Shown: piece by piece, positions 54,555 to 64,000 of the stretch
How positions within the stretch are numbered: position 1 is the stretch's first letter
How the letters are laid out: every line of letters begins with the position of its first letter
Assembly (NCBI GenBank): GCA_944472155.2
Contig: OX235273.1
Coordinates: forward strand, 34,631,204 to 34,695,203
Direction of reading: 5' to 3'
DNA from: Trichobilharzia szidati
Taxonomy: Eukaryota > Platyhelminthes > Trematoda > Strigeidida > Schistosomatidae
Length of the DNA: 64,000 bases
The notes under the pieces: generated by a model
Database searches by the model: none
Seen by the model: only the letters and a program-made list of their open reading frames with translations
Told to the model about the DNA's origin: nothing
Translations under genes and position numbers: made by a program

Positions 54555-54825
54555 TTCGATTACGACCTCATATCAGTTAGACAGCCATTAGAAAACCGAG
54601 GAGTAGTAGACGGATGTTTTCTCCTTTTCCGGGATTGTTTGGTAGTAAGCACTCACTAGAGTTACAGCCCAGGACTTTCTAGTTACAGGGTGAGCTGGTA
54701 GACCATTCAGCCACTTGGATATGATTCAGAAGCCCATGAATTCTAACTTCTGGCAATTCGAGATGTATATAGTGCAACCACAAGTCAATGTCATTGGCGG
54801 CTAACTGTCGACCTAATTAATTTTC
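54555..54825 (-). mobile_element. Hammerhead-SINE, degenerate
   Basis: Tail 'gattacgacctcatatcagttag', heavily changed ribozyme region (54600-54655), A-box region 'gaccattcagccacttgg', and 'ctggcaattcgagatg' 5' block. Confidence 0.7.
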
Positions 54826-54974
54826 GAGTTTTCGTTTCTGGAGTTTTGCGCAATTTTATTGATTAATACTAGGAAGTATGCTACTATTTGATATGTGTTT
54901 CTTCTTTGCAGTTTCCTTTAAATTTCCTTAAAGTGGTAAACCAAATGATTTCATGAAAAAGCCTCACTTGAATT

Positions 54975-55205
54975 ACCACCATTTTTTAAATTCCCTTTGA
55001 TTCCGAAGTTGAACATAAGGCTTCAAGCTTCTGCTTTGAAGTCTCAGTAGCAGTGCTGAACCCAACATCTAGCCTTCCCTCTTTTTCGCGGTTACAACCG
55101 GCTAAGGGAGGCAAAGGTGGGCGCTTGCCGGAGATCGAATCCCCGACCACACATATGGTTGGCGAGCATTCTACCACTGAACCACCGACGCACGAAGTGT
55201 ACTTA
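54975..55205 (-). mobile_element. SINE-B
   Basis: A box-like GGTGGTTCAGTGGTAG on minus (55173-55188), B box GGGATTCGATCTCC (55131-55144), body 'aaccgcgaaaaagaggga', 3' block near 55000-55025 (plus: ttccgaagttgaacataaggc). One of the cleaner heads. Confidence 0.75.
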
Positions 55206-55254
55206 AGTGAGCAGATCTTTAAAAAAACTTCCAGAAGTTCAAGTTAATACTCAA

Positions 55255-55440
55255 GACTGCTGAAGTCTAATCCTAGTAGCATGCTCACAGTCAATGATTC
55301 CCTTTCATACAGCGTCACGAATTTGTACTGCTGAAGAGTCCTGCACTACTATGAAACAAGATTTATAATGCCTTCTAGTTGCCTATTGTCTTTCAACTGA
55401 CTTAGGCTATTGATAAAAAGCCTGCTCAACTAAACTCAGT
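55255..55440 (+). mobile_element. Hammerhead-SINE fragment
   Basis: Ribozyme 5' part TGTACTGCTGAAGAGTCCTG: core CTGAAGA at 55331-55337 intact, then a diverged 3' half with GAAA but no matching stem I'. Tail 'caactgacttaggctattg'. Confidence 0.6.
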
Positions 55441-55444
55441 ATTT

Positions 55445-56535
55445 TTTAAAACATCTCGGAGTAGAATCCGTTTTTTGTAAATTGTACTGATTTTCTAAAT
55501 GTGATCATAGAATCACTAGTCATCACTTATTTCAATGTTGTCAGCGTTACTAAATATTCCTCTCTCTCCCTCTGTATCTCTTCAGTTTTTCATATAAATT
55601 AAGCAAAGAAATTCATCTGAAACTGCTGTTCTGTCGGAAAAGAGACTCAGACACAGACCGAAAGAGGGAGGAGGGGCGCGAGTGGACAAAAAGAGAGGAA
55701 GTGAATACAGATACAGAAGATTAAAGGCCGAAAATCAAGTAAGAGTACCTTCTAACATTCAATTTTCTAAAATCAAGTTTGTATAAATAGATAAAAAGAA
55801 GGTGATTAGAAGACTGGATGGGTGGGGGAGGGATACAACGAACTAGACATAAGTCAGAAAATAATGCCAAAGACAAAGAGAGAAAAATTACACTTACTTA
55901 AACAACTTTCTAAAACAAAACAAGAAAAGGTGTGTAGCCAACTCAGAAAGTCTACTTTCCAGCAACGGTATGAGTGTGTGTGTGTGTGTGCATGTAGGTG
56001 ACATTTCACACCTTCTCTGCATATGCATTTAACAATATTTTCGATTAATTACACGAGCCGATATGAATAAAGCAGGTATGCAGAAAGGAAATGAGAAAAT
56101 AAGAAAGGCGAGAGATTAAATCATCTAAACGAAATTTTGGTCACTTATAAAATAGTAAGATGAATCGAAAGCCATTTATGCCTATCTATGTATACTAATA
56201 TACATTACCGTATAGAATAAGTCAAAACGCCGCTTTATCCTCCGTATAGTCAATAAAGGTAATAATGATGAAGAAAGTGATATGGAAGAAAAAGAATGTC
56301 TAGGAATTCTTCTATTACATTCTTAGACATGAATTGTAGAGGTATCTCTTTTCCTTCCTTTTCCAAAATGCAGTCGACAGTGTGCTTTGTAAACAATTCG
56401 TTTTAACGAAACACATTGGTCATGTACTGGATACTAGAGGAGGATCAATAGAAATTCCCAGCCTCAAGTTTCGTATTTGTTAGCGCTGGCCCCCTTGGGG
56501 TAACAATAGGATGGTATATTGCCATTTTTACTTTG
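55445..56535. other. Unannotated spacer
   Basis: Purine-rich stretch at 55660-55760 and a (TG)n tract at 55975-55990. No gene recognised. Confidence 0.4.
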
Positions 56536-56539
56536 ACGA

Positions 56540-56995
56540 TTCTCTGAATTCAGTGTGGAAATCTGCTACAGTTAGCATAAAGAACGAGATTCTAATTTAC
56601 AATACTGGTGTCAAATCAGTCAGTGCTTCCATGTTGGGTCAGAGACTTGGTCACTGAGGCATGTATAGCACTTCTAACAGTCTTTACACCTTTATCAACA
56701 GCTGCCTTCGCGCGATACTGAAGATCAGATGACCAGTAGAAAATCAAATAAGAACCTATTGCCCAACAAATATACCAAAGAAGACTGACATGGATAGGAC
56801 ACACATCGAGAAAACAGCTGAATGGTATCACTCGCCATGCAAGGCCTTGAGTGTGGAGCGGGGGTACAATGATTGCATGTAGGATATCTTATAGTAAGAA
56901 GTAGATGACAGCTTGTGAGTAGTCATGCAGCCAGTGTAAAGAGGGATTCAGAGAACACTATGGAAGAGAATTAATACAAACGTCTAGAAACATCA
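56540..56995 (+). mobile_element. RTE-type LINE 3' remnant
   Basis: 'aattcagtgtggaaatctgc' corresponds to LNSVWKS, 'ttacaatactggtgtcaaatcag' to IYNTGVKS, 'gatactgaagatcagatgacc' to LKIR, and 'ttgagtgtggagc' to the HALEW motif. Ends 'acatcatattcgtcac' at the decayed 3' block. Confidence 0.65.
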
Positions 56996-57099
56996 TATTC
57001 GTCACATAACTATGTACAGTTGGGCGATCTGTCTGTAAATCACCTTTTGGAAACGATATACTATGCATGCACGTGTGAATTACCATAAAAAGCAGTATA

Positions 57100-58160
57100 A
57101 CCTTTGCTCCACTTACCACTGAATATCTCTAATAAAGTTTTAGTGAAACTTTTAGATAACAGTAGCGTAAAAATCCACTCCCTGTTTACAAGGAACCCAA
57201 TTAATGAAACCACTATTTGCCAGCATTCTGATCGTCTCCCACTCCAAATACTGAGATTTAAATGCCTACTGCTAATGTGTACCATGGATGCACAACTTAA
57301 GTTTGACAACACTACCGTCAAGTGGATGGAGTAGCTGTAGGCACTTCACTAAGTCTTGCATTATCCGACATCTTCGTGTCTGACACTGAGAAAACAAAGC
57401 TCAAGCTTGTGATCAACGAAACAATTTCTTACCCTCAGTATGGCAATGACAAATATGTACTGCACCATTCAGTGACGCACATACAAGTATTAACTCCACT
57501 AAGAGACATTAAAGCGATGGGAAATTTCATTCCCTTGACATTAACATACAACGCCTATAAGATGATAGTCTCCAGAGATCAATTTACTGAAAGCCTACAT
57601 GGAATGAAGAATACTTGGACTTCAGTAGTTTCTATCCAAATAGCTATAAACGAGCACTGGTCAAAACTCTTTTTTAAAGAATCTGGAGAATATACTCAAC
57701 AGAGACATTGGAAGAACTTCTAATTCCGGAAAAGATGTTTAGAAAGAATGGTTACCTTTAGAAATTCATTAACAAGTAAGGAAGACGTGAAGGTTCAAAT
57801 GCTAAACAAATCACAGTGTAAAAGAAGCTTATCTTCAATCAGATTGATTTTAAAGGTGATAATATTGGAAGAAACTTCCATGTAGGATTGAATACCTCAC
57901 TAGCCAGTACCTATCCTACAGCTAAGTTGGCTGCTGTTTATCGGACAACATGCTCTCTAGTACAATCAAAGGTTGACAATCGCAGACGCTTACAATAGTG
58001 ACATTACTAGCTATCTTGTCGATACGGGTCATGGGATGGATACTATAAATACCTTTGGGTTTACGGATAGACAGTTGCTATCGAACGCCTGAATCCCATC
58101 TTTTGTATTCAGAAAAAAGTAGTTATCAGCCTCTCTTTGCTCTCTCTTTTATTTGATTTC
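57100..58160 (+). mobile_element. Penelope-like element remnant (group i)
   Basis: 57104-57334 holds the RT finger/palm region (IHSLFTRNPINETTICQ, then MCTMDAQLKFDN). 57322-57723 continues in another frame with MDGVAVGTSLSLALSDIFV (family DGVAMGSPLGP..LADIF). The YxDD box is decayed (YPQYGNDKYVLHH). Further down are traces of the linker and endonuclease tail (SYLVDTGHGMD, LPSFVFRKK-like). Old and inactive. Confidence 0.75.
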
Positions 58161-58164
58161 ATAA

Positions 58165-58600
58165 TCTTCGGCTTTAACCTCACTCCCTTTGATAAAGCGT
58201 AATTTTGCTTGTCTCTTGTTTCTATGATTTGAATAGAACTCAGTGCATTGTTACCCGATTTATTAGTTACTTAACTTAAGCGCCTCTCACCTTTATAAAG
58301 TAACTCCTTTACCATTTTAAACATGCACTGATTTTGTTTTAACTTGAATGCCCCATGTATCGACTATGAAAGTGTAATTTTCTCAGCACTGCTCCCTAAG
58401 TTCGGAACCTCCTGTCAACTGACATCATGTAAAATTTGCAAGTATGTGGAAACGTTTCTGCACATAAACTTAATCATTTATTTAGGCTGCAAGAAGCTGA
58501 TCAGGGGCCAAAGAAATAAACGATGTAACCATCATATCCTGCACAAACCGTTGTTTTTGTTTTATTTAAATGCATACTATTTTGAGATTAGCACTTCACA
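58165..58600. other. Unannotated spacer
   Basis: ORF 58344-58616 (90 codons, several cysteines) has no recognised domain and overlaps the next SINE. Confidence 0.35.
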
Positions 58601-58604
58601 CAGA

Positions 58605-58840
58605 ATGACGTGGTAGAACGCTCGCCAACCTCGCGTGTGTTTCAGGGTTCTATCCCCAACCGGTGCACTCCTTTACTTCGCTAAGCCAATAATAAGACTG
58701 GTAAAGAGGGAACATTGGGCATGAGACTAGCAACCCCATCCCGTAAAAGTAAATACGACTGCTACTGAAACTTCATGCCTCTAGCTTGAAATCCTATGTT
58801 CCACTGGAAGGGTAAAGGAATAAAAATAAAATAAAAGAAC
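58605..58840 (+). mobile_element. SINE-B, complete copy
   Basis: Head 'gacgtggtagaacgctcgcc', B box GGGTTCTATCCCC (58645-58657). The body 'agactggtaaagagggaac..gagactagcaaccccatccc..actgctactgaaacttca' aligns with the RTE 5' UTR (2988-3075). The end 'gcttgaaatcctatgttccactgg' aligns with the RTE 3' UTR (6130-6153), then an (AAAT)n-like tail. Clearest example of the tRNA-RTE composite. Confidence 0.85.
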
Positions 58841-59069
58841 GTCTAGGTACTTGGTAATGTTCGCTGCATCTCAAAATTTAAGGTGAAGTAAGGCTTATGA
58901 AATCGGATTTTCATCCGAGTTCTTCATGGATAAAATGATGAGCTAAATGACTTATATACTTCATTATTAATTATATTTTAACCGAAAGTTCTTGAACTAA
59001 CTGTCGAATGAAGATTTGAATGTACGCGGCGGGAGACTGGTACGTAATTCTCCTTGATTTCTTGATTTT

Positions 59070-59260
59070 TGTTGTTGATATTTTGATTCCAGCTTGATTC
59101 CACACCGTATTTTTGGTTCAGGTATGGAATTTTCAGCATGTGATATCGGTAGCCCAAATTTTGCAGGCTGACCATAGATATCAGGTGTGCATCGGAAGGA
59201 GATCGAACCCCGAACCATGTGCATGGTCGGCGAGAGTCCTGACCACTGTTATCTTATCTT
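59070..59260 (-). mobile_element. SINE-C
   Basis: B box GGGTTCGATCTCC on minus (59198-59210), head truncated at 'aacagtggtcagg', standard body, and tail near 59060-59085. Confidence 0.8.
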
Positions 59261-59264
59261 CTTA

Positions 59265-59940
59265 TTGTCTTATGAAAAACTTATTCTTGTAATTCGTTGA
59301 CTACGAAATTTATAAAACGTTGGTACAGTATGCTGGACACGATAAGCAGATGAATTATATTACAAAACAACACTTTTCCATGTGTACACGGTAGAAAATT
59401 TTCCCATATGTGTGCGTGTGTGATGGATGATAAGTCCATATGTATGGGTGTCTTAAAACTAGATCAACAATTCTATTTCATTGTTTTCCTCTTTTCATCT
59501 CACAAAAATCATAATTTCATTTAATGCAAAAAATCTGCTGAAAGACACATTTTTCATATTTCATATTTCAAGCTCTCTGCATAATTTCATTCTGATCAAA
59601 ATTATTCTGTGAATCAATAACAACATGAGATTTTGTGGTCTCCTTGATTTTCTTGTACTGGGTAACAATGAGGAGCGGGTTCATTTCGAAGATTCAAAGT
59701 TCTTAGTACGACTGCTGTTTGGGTTTTAAAGAAGTTAGGCAATACTGAAGAGTCAAAGACAGATGAAATAGTAATCCAATACTCTTCGGGTTTTAAGTGA
59801 TACTTCAACTGTTGTTTTCTGGTGTGTTCTACGTTTTTATGCACTCTGTAATGTCGAGTATGCCAGGTTGTTTGCAAGAAATGTATTATTAAGAAACGTT
59901 TTCCGTCATCTATGATTATTTTCCCTACCTTTGCATTCCG
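59265..59940. other. Unannotated spacer
   Basis: An ORF on minus (59614-59946, 110 codons) has no domain I recognise. No repeat family assigned. Confidence 0.35.
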
Positions 59941-59944
59941 AGTC

Positions 59945-60090
59945 AAACTTACGGCTTTAAGCTTGAGCTCTGGAGTCTTTCTCTTTTGTGGCTAAGTGAG
60001 ATTTAGCAGGGCGTCCTCCGGAAGTCGAACCCTGGATAACTTTCGTGGTTAGCGAGTATTATGCCTCTGAACCACTGACAAACATGGTCA
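59945..60090 (-). mobile_element. SINE-B, partial
   Basis: Head with A-box-like 'gtggttcagaggcataa' and B box AGGGTTCGACTTCC on minus (60022-60035), then 'ctaaatctcacttagccac'. The 3' RTE-like end is shortened. Confidence 0.65.
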
Positions 60091-60339
60091 CCTACAATAG
60101 AACGCATATTTTTATCAACACCATCTGTCGAACGATTGATTATTTTCAGTATTTCAGTGTAATTCATTTTACTTTCTCCGTTTTTCACCTGTATTTAGCA
60201 AGTCTGCTTTATAAACACCCATAAACCTGAAGTTATCGCATTTAAAAGACAGATTACAAATTCAGAATTGATCAATAGATAATGACCAGTTTACTTGTCG
60301 ATTCCCAAGTGTATCCAGAAAAACCTGCCAATTAGGTGA

Positions 60340-60459
60340 GCAGTATGGTCACAAGGAAAAGCTCAGAGACGCCTGTGAAGTGAAGACAGGAGTAATAAAA
60401 GGCTGTTTACCATCACAGATGATATTCCTAAATTTGGTGGACTGCATCATGCGGTAGAC
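60340..60459 (+). mobile_element. Older RTE-type LINE, 5' piece
   Basis: RT region equivalent to 5195-5302 of the full-length copy (GKLRDACEVKTGVIKGCLPS, then MIFLNLVDCIMR). It is interrupted at 60459 by a younger RTE and resumes at 61282. Confidence 0.85.
60446..60459. repeat. Target-site duplication, left
   Basis: atcatgcggtagac, identical to 61282-61295. Confidence 0.9.
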
Positions 60460-61281
60460 TTTTAGAATTTTTAATATGTTTGTGAGTTGAAGTTTTTGTA
60501 GCAATCTGGTTAAGTTTTGGAGGTGGACTTGCTAGCACCACACCCCAACCCTCCCTCTTTATCCGGGCTTGGGACCGGCTAGAATACTACTGACCTAGTA
60601 ACCAACCAACAACAACAACAGCAACATCCAGCGCCAATCACCATCAACGGGAGGGATTTGAAAGAGGTTACTTCATTCACTTATCTAGGGAGCATTGTCT
60701 CAACTACAGGCACATGGAACGGACGAGGATGTAAAATCGAGAATCGGAAAGGCGAGAAACACATTCATCAACCTGAAACCAATCTGGAAATCTTCGTCAC
60801 TCAGCACCAACAACGAATTCAGATTTTCAATACAAACGTCAAGTCAGTTCTTCTATTCAAATCAGAAAATTGGCGGGTCACAAAGAATATTTTCAACAGG
60901 TTGAATACCTTAATCAACAGCTGCCTTCGCTCTATACTCAAGATCAGATGGCCGGAAAGAATCACCAACAAGAAACTATGGGAACAGACAAAACAAGAAC
61001 CAATCGCCCAACAAATATGCAGGAGAAAGTGAAGATGGATCGGGCACTCGCTGAGGAGGCCGTTGGGTGACATCGCGCGTCAGGCCAACGCTCGAGTGGA
61101 ACCCGAAAGGGAAGCGGCGAGTGGGATGTCCAAGGGTGACATGGAGGAGATCGTGTGAAGAAGAGTTGAAACAGCATGGACTAACATGGATGCAAGTGAA
61201 AAGTACAGCAGAAGACAGAAGCAAGTGGAGGCGTGCAGCTTAAGCCCTATGTTCCACTAGGAACCCAAGGGAACAATAATA
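60460..61281 (+). mobile_element. RTE-type LINE, twin-primed copy
   Basis: 822 bp. 60460-60600 is the reverse complement of the RTE 5' end (full-length copy about 2958-3098). From 60601 it is the sense 3' end (equivalent to about 5500-6178): VTSFTYLGSIVSTTG at 60664-60710, RIFNTNVKSVL.., SILKIRWPERITNKKLWEQ, 3' UTR and (TAA)n. The middle 2.4 kb of the element is absent. A short 'taacc' overlap is present at the switch point. Inversion of the 5' part is the signature of twin priming. Confidence 0.92.
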
Positions 61282-61295
61282 ATCATGCGGTAGAC
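61282..61295. repeat. Target-site duplication, right
   Basis: Second copy of atcatgcggtagac following the (TAA)n tail of the twin-primed RTE. One base could belong to the tail. Confidence 0.9.
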
Positions 61296-62042
61296 CATGA
61301 GGAGCCAGAAGAGAAGAATACGTGGGGCCGACAAGAAGACTCTAGAAATTTTGGATTTCATGGACAGTTTGTTTTTGATGTCTACAGGCGAAAACCAAAA
61401 AACTGGCAGAAGAAGCAACAAAGACAAAACTCCAGTTGAACATAGCGGAAACTCAGCGATGAAGACAACCAGCAGCAAAAACAACAACAAACACCACTCA
61501 CCACCAGCGAGATATTCTGAAGAAAGTAACTTCTTTCACCTATGATGTCAAAGCCAGGATCAGAGAGGCAAGACAGACCTACAACTATCTGAAATGACTC
61601 TGGAAATCTCCTGCAATCAGAGTCAACAGCAAGATTCTTCAATATGGTTCAGATATTTGGCGCATCACGGAAAGCATTTCCAACAGCCTCCTGCAGACTT
61701 TTAACAGCAACTGCCTTCATTGGCTCCATAGTGAAGATAAGATGGCCTCCCAGAAAGGATTAGCAGCAGCAAAGAACTCTGGCATAGCCATACGAATGTG
61801 CTTAGGAAACTGGAGGTGAATTCGACACATACTGAGTGTCGACACGTCTGAGTGACATCGCTCACCAAATTATCACTCGAGTGGAATCCTTATGGGGAAC
61901 AATGTGTTGGGTAAGAGGCCGAGGGTGACATAGATCTCGACTACTAGATGAACTTCAATCGATGATGAGATGTTCGTGGCTAAGTTGGCATTTATGGTCA
62001 AGTCTTTACACACTTGAGGAATAGTATAATAATAATAATAAT
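61282..62042 (+). mobile_element. Older RTE-type LINE, 3' piece
   Basis: Resumes with the duplicated atcatgcggtagac, then NEEPRRENTWG-like, FHGQFVFDVYRRKPKNWQKK (the FADD-DLxLMS region is changed), KARIREARQTYNYLK and KISNSLLQTF. It ends at a (TAA)n tract (62027-62042). Decayed in all frames. Confidence 0.85.
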
Positions 62043-62044
62043 TT

Positions 62045-62575
62045 ATTCAGACTCATTGATTTTTATCAGTCTACAAAAGAGACAGAAGTTGAAAGGATTG
62101 AAAACAGATTTCATTTTATATCTGTGTATATCTATTTTTTTTCATCCTGTTTATTCCAAATTCCAAACCCAATGTTAAGCTTTAATTAAATTACTAGTAG
62201 GCAAATAGAGAAAAAATATATGAATGTGTATACATAATTCGGCTGAGTGGAAAAATATTTTCGACAGGAGAAGGGGCATAAGTATTTGTAGGTATTTTGT
62301 AGCTTACTTAGTATGTTGTAACACTTTAAGTAAAAACATACAAATGTAATCACAACGAACAAGTATACTACATATAAGAGAAGAGAAGAAAAATTCAGGA
62401 AAACAACTCAAAAACTTTCATATATATACATATATATATATATATATGCAGCTAATATCTTTGCATTTTTTTCAACAGAGGATTAATCCTTCCTCTAAAA
62501 AGATGTTGCCTATCGAAAATAAGTCTTCCAACTCTCATTTTACTTATCAAATAAAAACAAACTGCATTTTGACTA
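62045..62575. other. Unannotated AT-rich spacer
   Basis: Contains a TATA/ATAC tract at about 62420-62448. No gene recognised. Confidence 0.4.
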
Positions 62576-62579
62576 CAAT

Positions 62580-62830
62580 GCAGAGGGTCATAGATTCGAA
62601 TCGTACTAGTGAAGAGTGCCAAACTAGGATCAGTCAACTTTCCAGTATCAGCTGGTATTCCAGCGATTAGATGGCGGTTTTAGCAGCTGAATGATCTGCG
62701 TGCTTGAACTTCGATGGGCTCTTGCTGGAGAACAGCCCCCAAAAAAACTAGGACGATTCAGCTATCCAGTACTTCTCCCTGGTTTCCACTGGTTCTCTAA
62801 CTAATGTCAACTAGCGGTCAAACCTGTAGA
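62580..62830 (+). mobile_element. Hammerhead-SINE, two overlapping partial copies
   Basis: First piece 62590-62660: B-box-like 'atagattcgaatcgt', GTACTAGTGAAGAGTG, AGGATC, CCAGTATC. Second piece 62668-62830: A-box region 'tagcagctgaatgatctgcg', then CCAGTACTTC and a full tail 'ctctaactaatgtcaactagcgg'. Confidence 0.65.
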
Positions 62831-62834
62831 TTAT

Positions 62835-63800
62835 ACATCCATGAGACAAATGAGTTAACTCAGAACAAACAATAACGTCCCTAAAGTGAAATGTAGCTTG
62901 TCTATTGAAGTTCTTGCACTGAGATAGCAGACAGGTTGGCAAGTGAACTAATACGCTAACATTGTTTTGTAATCTGAGACAGATCGTGGCATTGAGTATT
63001 TCAAATTACCAGAACAAACGTCTAGACAAGTAGCAGTGATAAATGCTTTTGTATTGGAACTTTGTGAATATGCATATATATATTTTTCACTTATAAGAGA
63101 ATTGGTGCCATTAACACCAGAATTAGTTATAATGTGAAGAAGTGAATTCCAGGATACTTTACATCAAAGTTTTGATGGAATAACTAATCCAGTCTATTGT
63201 CGTTACACTAACTTAGAGGCTTTATTGTCGTTTACTTAATTGTTTGGTATAGGGCAGTACTATTCACTTGTGGAGTCTGGAACAATGTGATTGTACAGTT
63301 ATTTGTCAGATGCTAAAAATGGAAAAATTGTGCATAACTTTTGTTTAAAACAATTCTTTGCAAAATATACACAACTTCGGAGTACAATCAATAGAATACA
63401 ATATGCTGCTCAACGCTTCGTCTTCTCATTGGTCCATACTGCCTACTTGCTTCATTACTAACCGAGTTGTTTCCTTTCGAGTTTTGCAGGAATCTCTCAT
63501 CCCCATCTGAAGACTATTCTACAACTGGTGCACAGCTTCTACTAGTAAACACAACTCCACCAGTGAACGCTCCTGTGGATTACATTAATAATTTGTAGCA
63601 GTGGACTTTAACTGTATAACCAAGTAACCAATTAATTTATATAACTCGTTAACTGTATTTTTCACGGTATACAGTTAGAATATTCTTTCATTAACTTGGA
63701 TTATTATTCTAATATTTGTATCGTTACCGAGGTCGCTATAAAGTCCCCTATACACTCACTCAGCTTTGACTTCGAAGAATTTGACATAAAAGATACTGTA
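62835..63800. other. Unannotated spacer
   Basis: No gene or repeat recognised. A 200-base stretch around 63400-63600 is less AT-rich but has stops in the frames I checked. Confidence 0.35.
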
Positions 63801-63807
63801 CTTTTTG

Positions 63808-63920
63808 AGGTGGTTGTGTTCTCTGAGCTGGATGGTTAATTTGCGAAGCTTTCATCCCCCTACTAGGCAACATGAAAATCATCCACCTGAACTACAAATC
63901 TTCTCCATCATATCTAAATC
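63808..63920 (-). mobile_element. PLE (group ii) 3' terminal fragment
   Basis: Plus strand reads gaggtggttgtgttctctgagctggatggttaatttgcgaagctttc, antisense to the 3' UTR end of group ii PLEs (24690-24760, 27235-27260). No coding part. Confidence 0.7.
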
Positions 63921-64000
63921 ATACTGTACTTTTCCTATGTTTCTATTATATTCATATAAGAAACGACCAGACAAAAGACCGATTAGATCATTGAACTTGA

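Noticed and set aside
58344..58616. Cysteine-containing 90-codon ORF
   Set aside because: Runs into SINE-B and has no recognised motif or homologue I could name. I could not support a gene.
1..64000. CRISPR arrays, operons, bacterial promoters or phage genes
   Set aside because: Repeat content, RTE, CR1 and PLE families and SINEs with Pol III boxes show this is a eukaryotic (flatworm) genome. No regularly spaced short repeats were seen.

Overview
This window is almost certainly from a schistosome (blood fluke, Schistosoma sp.). It is AT-rich and packed with retroelements. The diagnostic families are RTE-type LINEs that resemble schistosome SR2 and end in (TAA)n, several groups of Penelope-like elements (PLEs) with GIY-YIG endonucleases, and tRNA-headed SINEs carrying schistosome-type (Sm-alpha-like) hammerhead ribozymes. 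I found no host protein-coding gene, rRNA or tRNA gene. Almost every long ORF is a decayed reverse transcriptase or endonuclease, or a shadow of one. Small host exons cannot be excluded, so the window could be intergenic or intronic.

Layout. 0-6.2 kb: an RTE copy on the minus strand with a clean 12-bp target duplication, then the only near-full-length RTE (2958-6182), whose RT reading frame breaks at the catalytic FADD motif. 6.2-16 kb: RTE remnants, a 215-bp PLE-derived insertion, a PLE remnant at 8.6-9.4 kb and several SINEs. 16-22 kb: PLE group iii remnants, an RTE tail and an inverted cluster of hammerhead SINEs. 22-30 kb: PLE group ii copies, including a head-to-head pair, a CR1/Jockey-like LINE tail interrupted by a small TIR element and a Sm-alpha-like SINE, and a minus-strand RTE tail. 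30-36.3 kb: a tail-to-tail pair of hammerhead SINEs with intact CUGAAGA cores, plus PLEs of groups iii and i. 36.9-48 kb: a perfect-looking palindrome, a PLE with an inverted 5' end, a telomere-like array, an inverted-repeat-flanked PLE fragment split by a CR1-like insertion, and the best-preserved group i PLE. 48-64 kb: RTE and CR1 tails, PLE remnants, SINE clusters, and a twin-primed RTE nested in an older RTE with a 14-bp target duplication.

The elements depend on one another. RTE and PLE proteins supply endonuclease plus RT. The SINEs have Pol III A and B boxes and must borrow that machinery. One SINE family (SINE-B) looks like a tRNA head fused to pieces of the RTE 5' and 3' ends. Two or three separate ribozyme-bearing repeat lineages occur in 64 kb. 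All coordinates of element ends are by-eye estimates unless a target duplication is stated.
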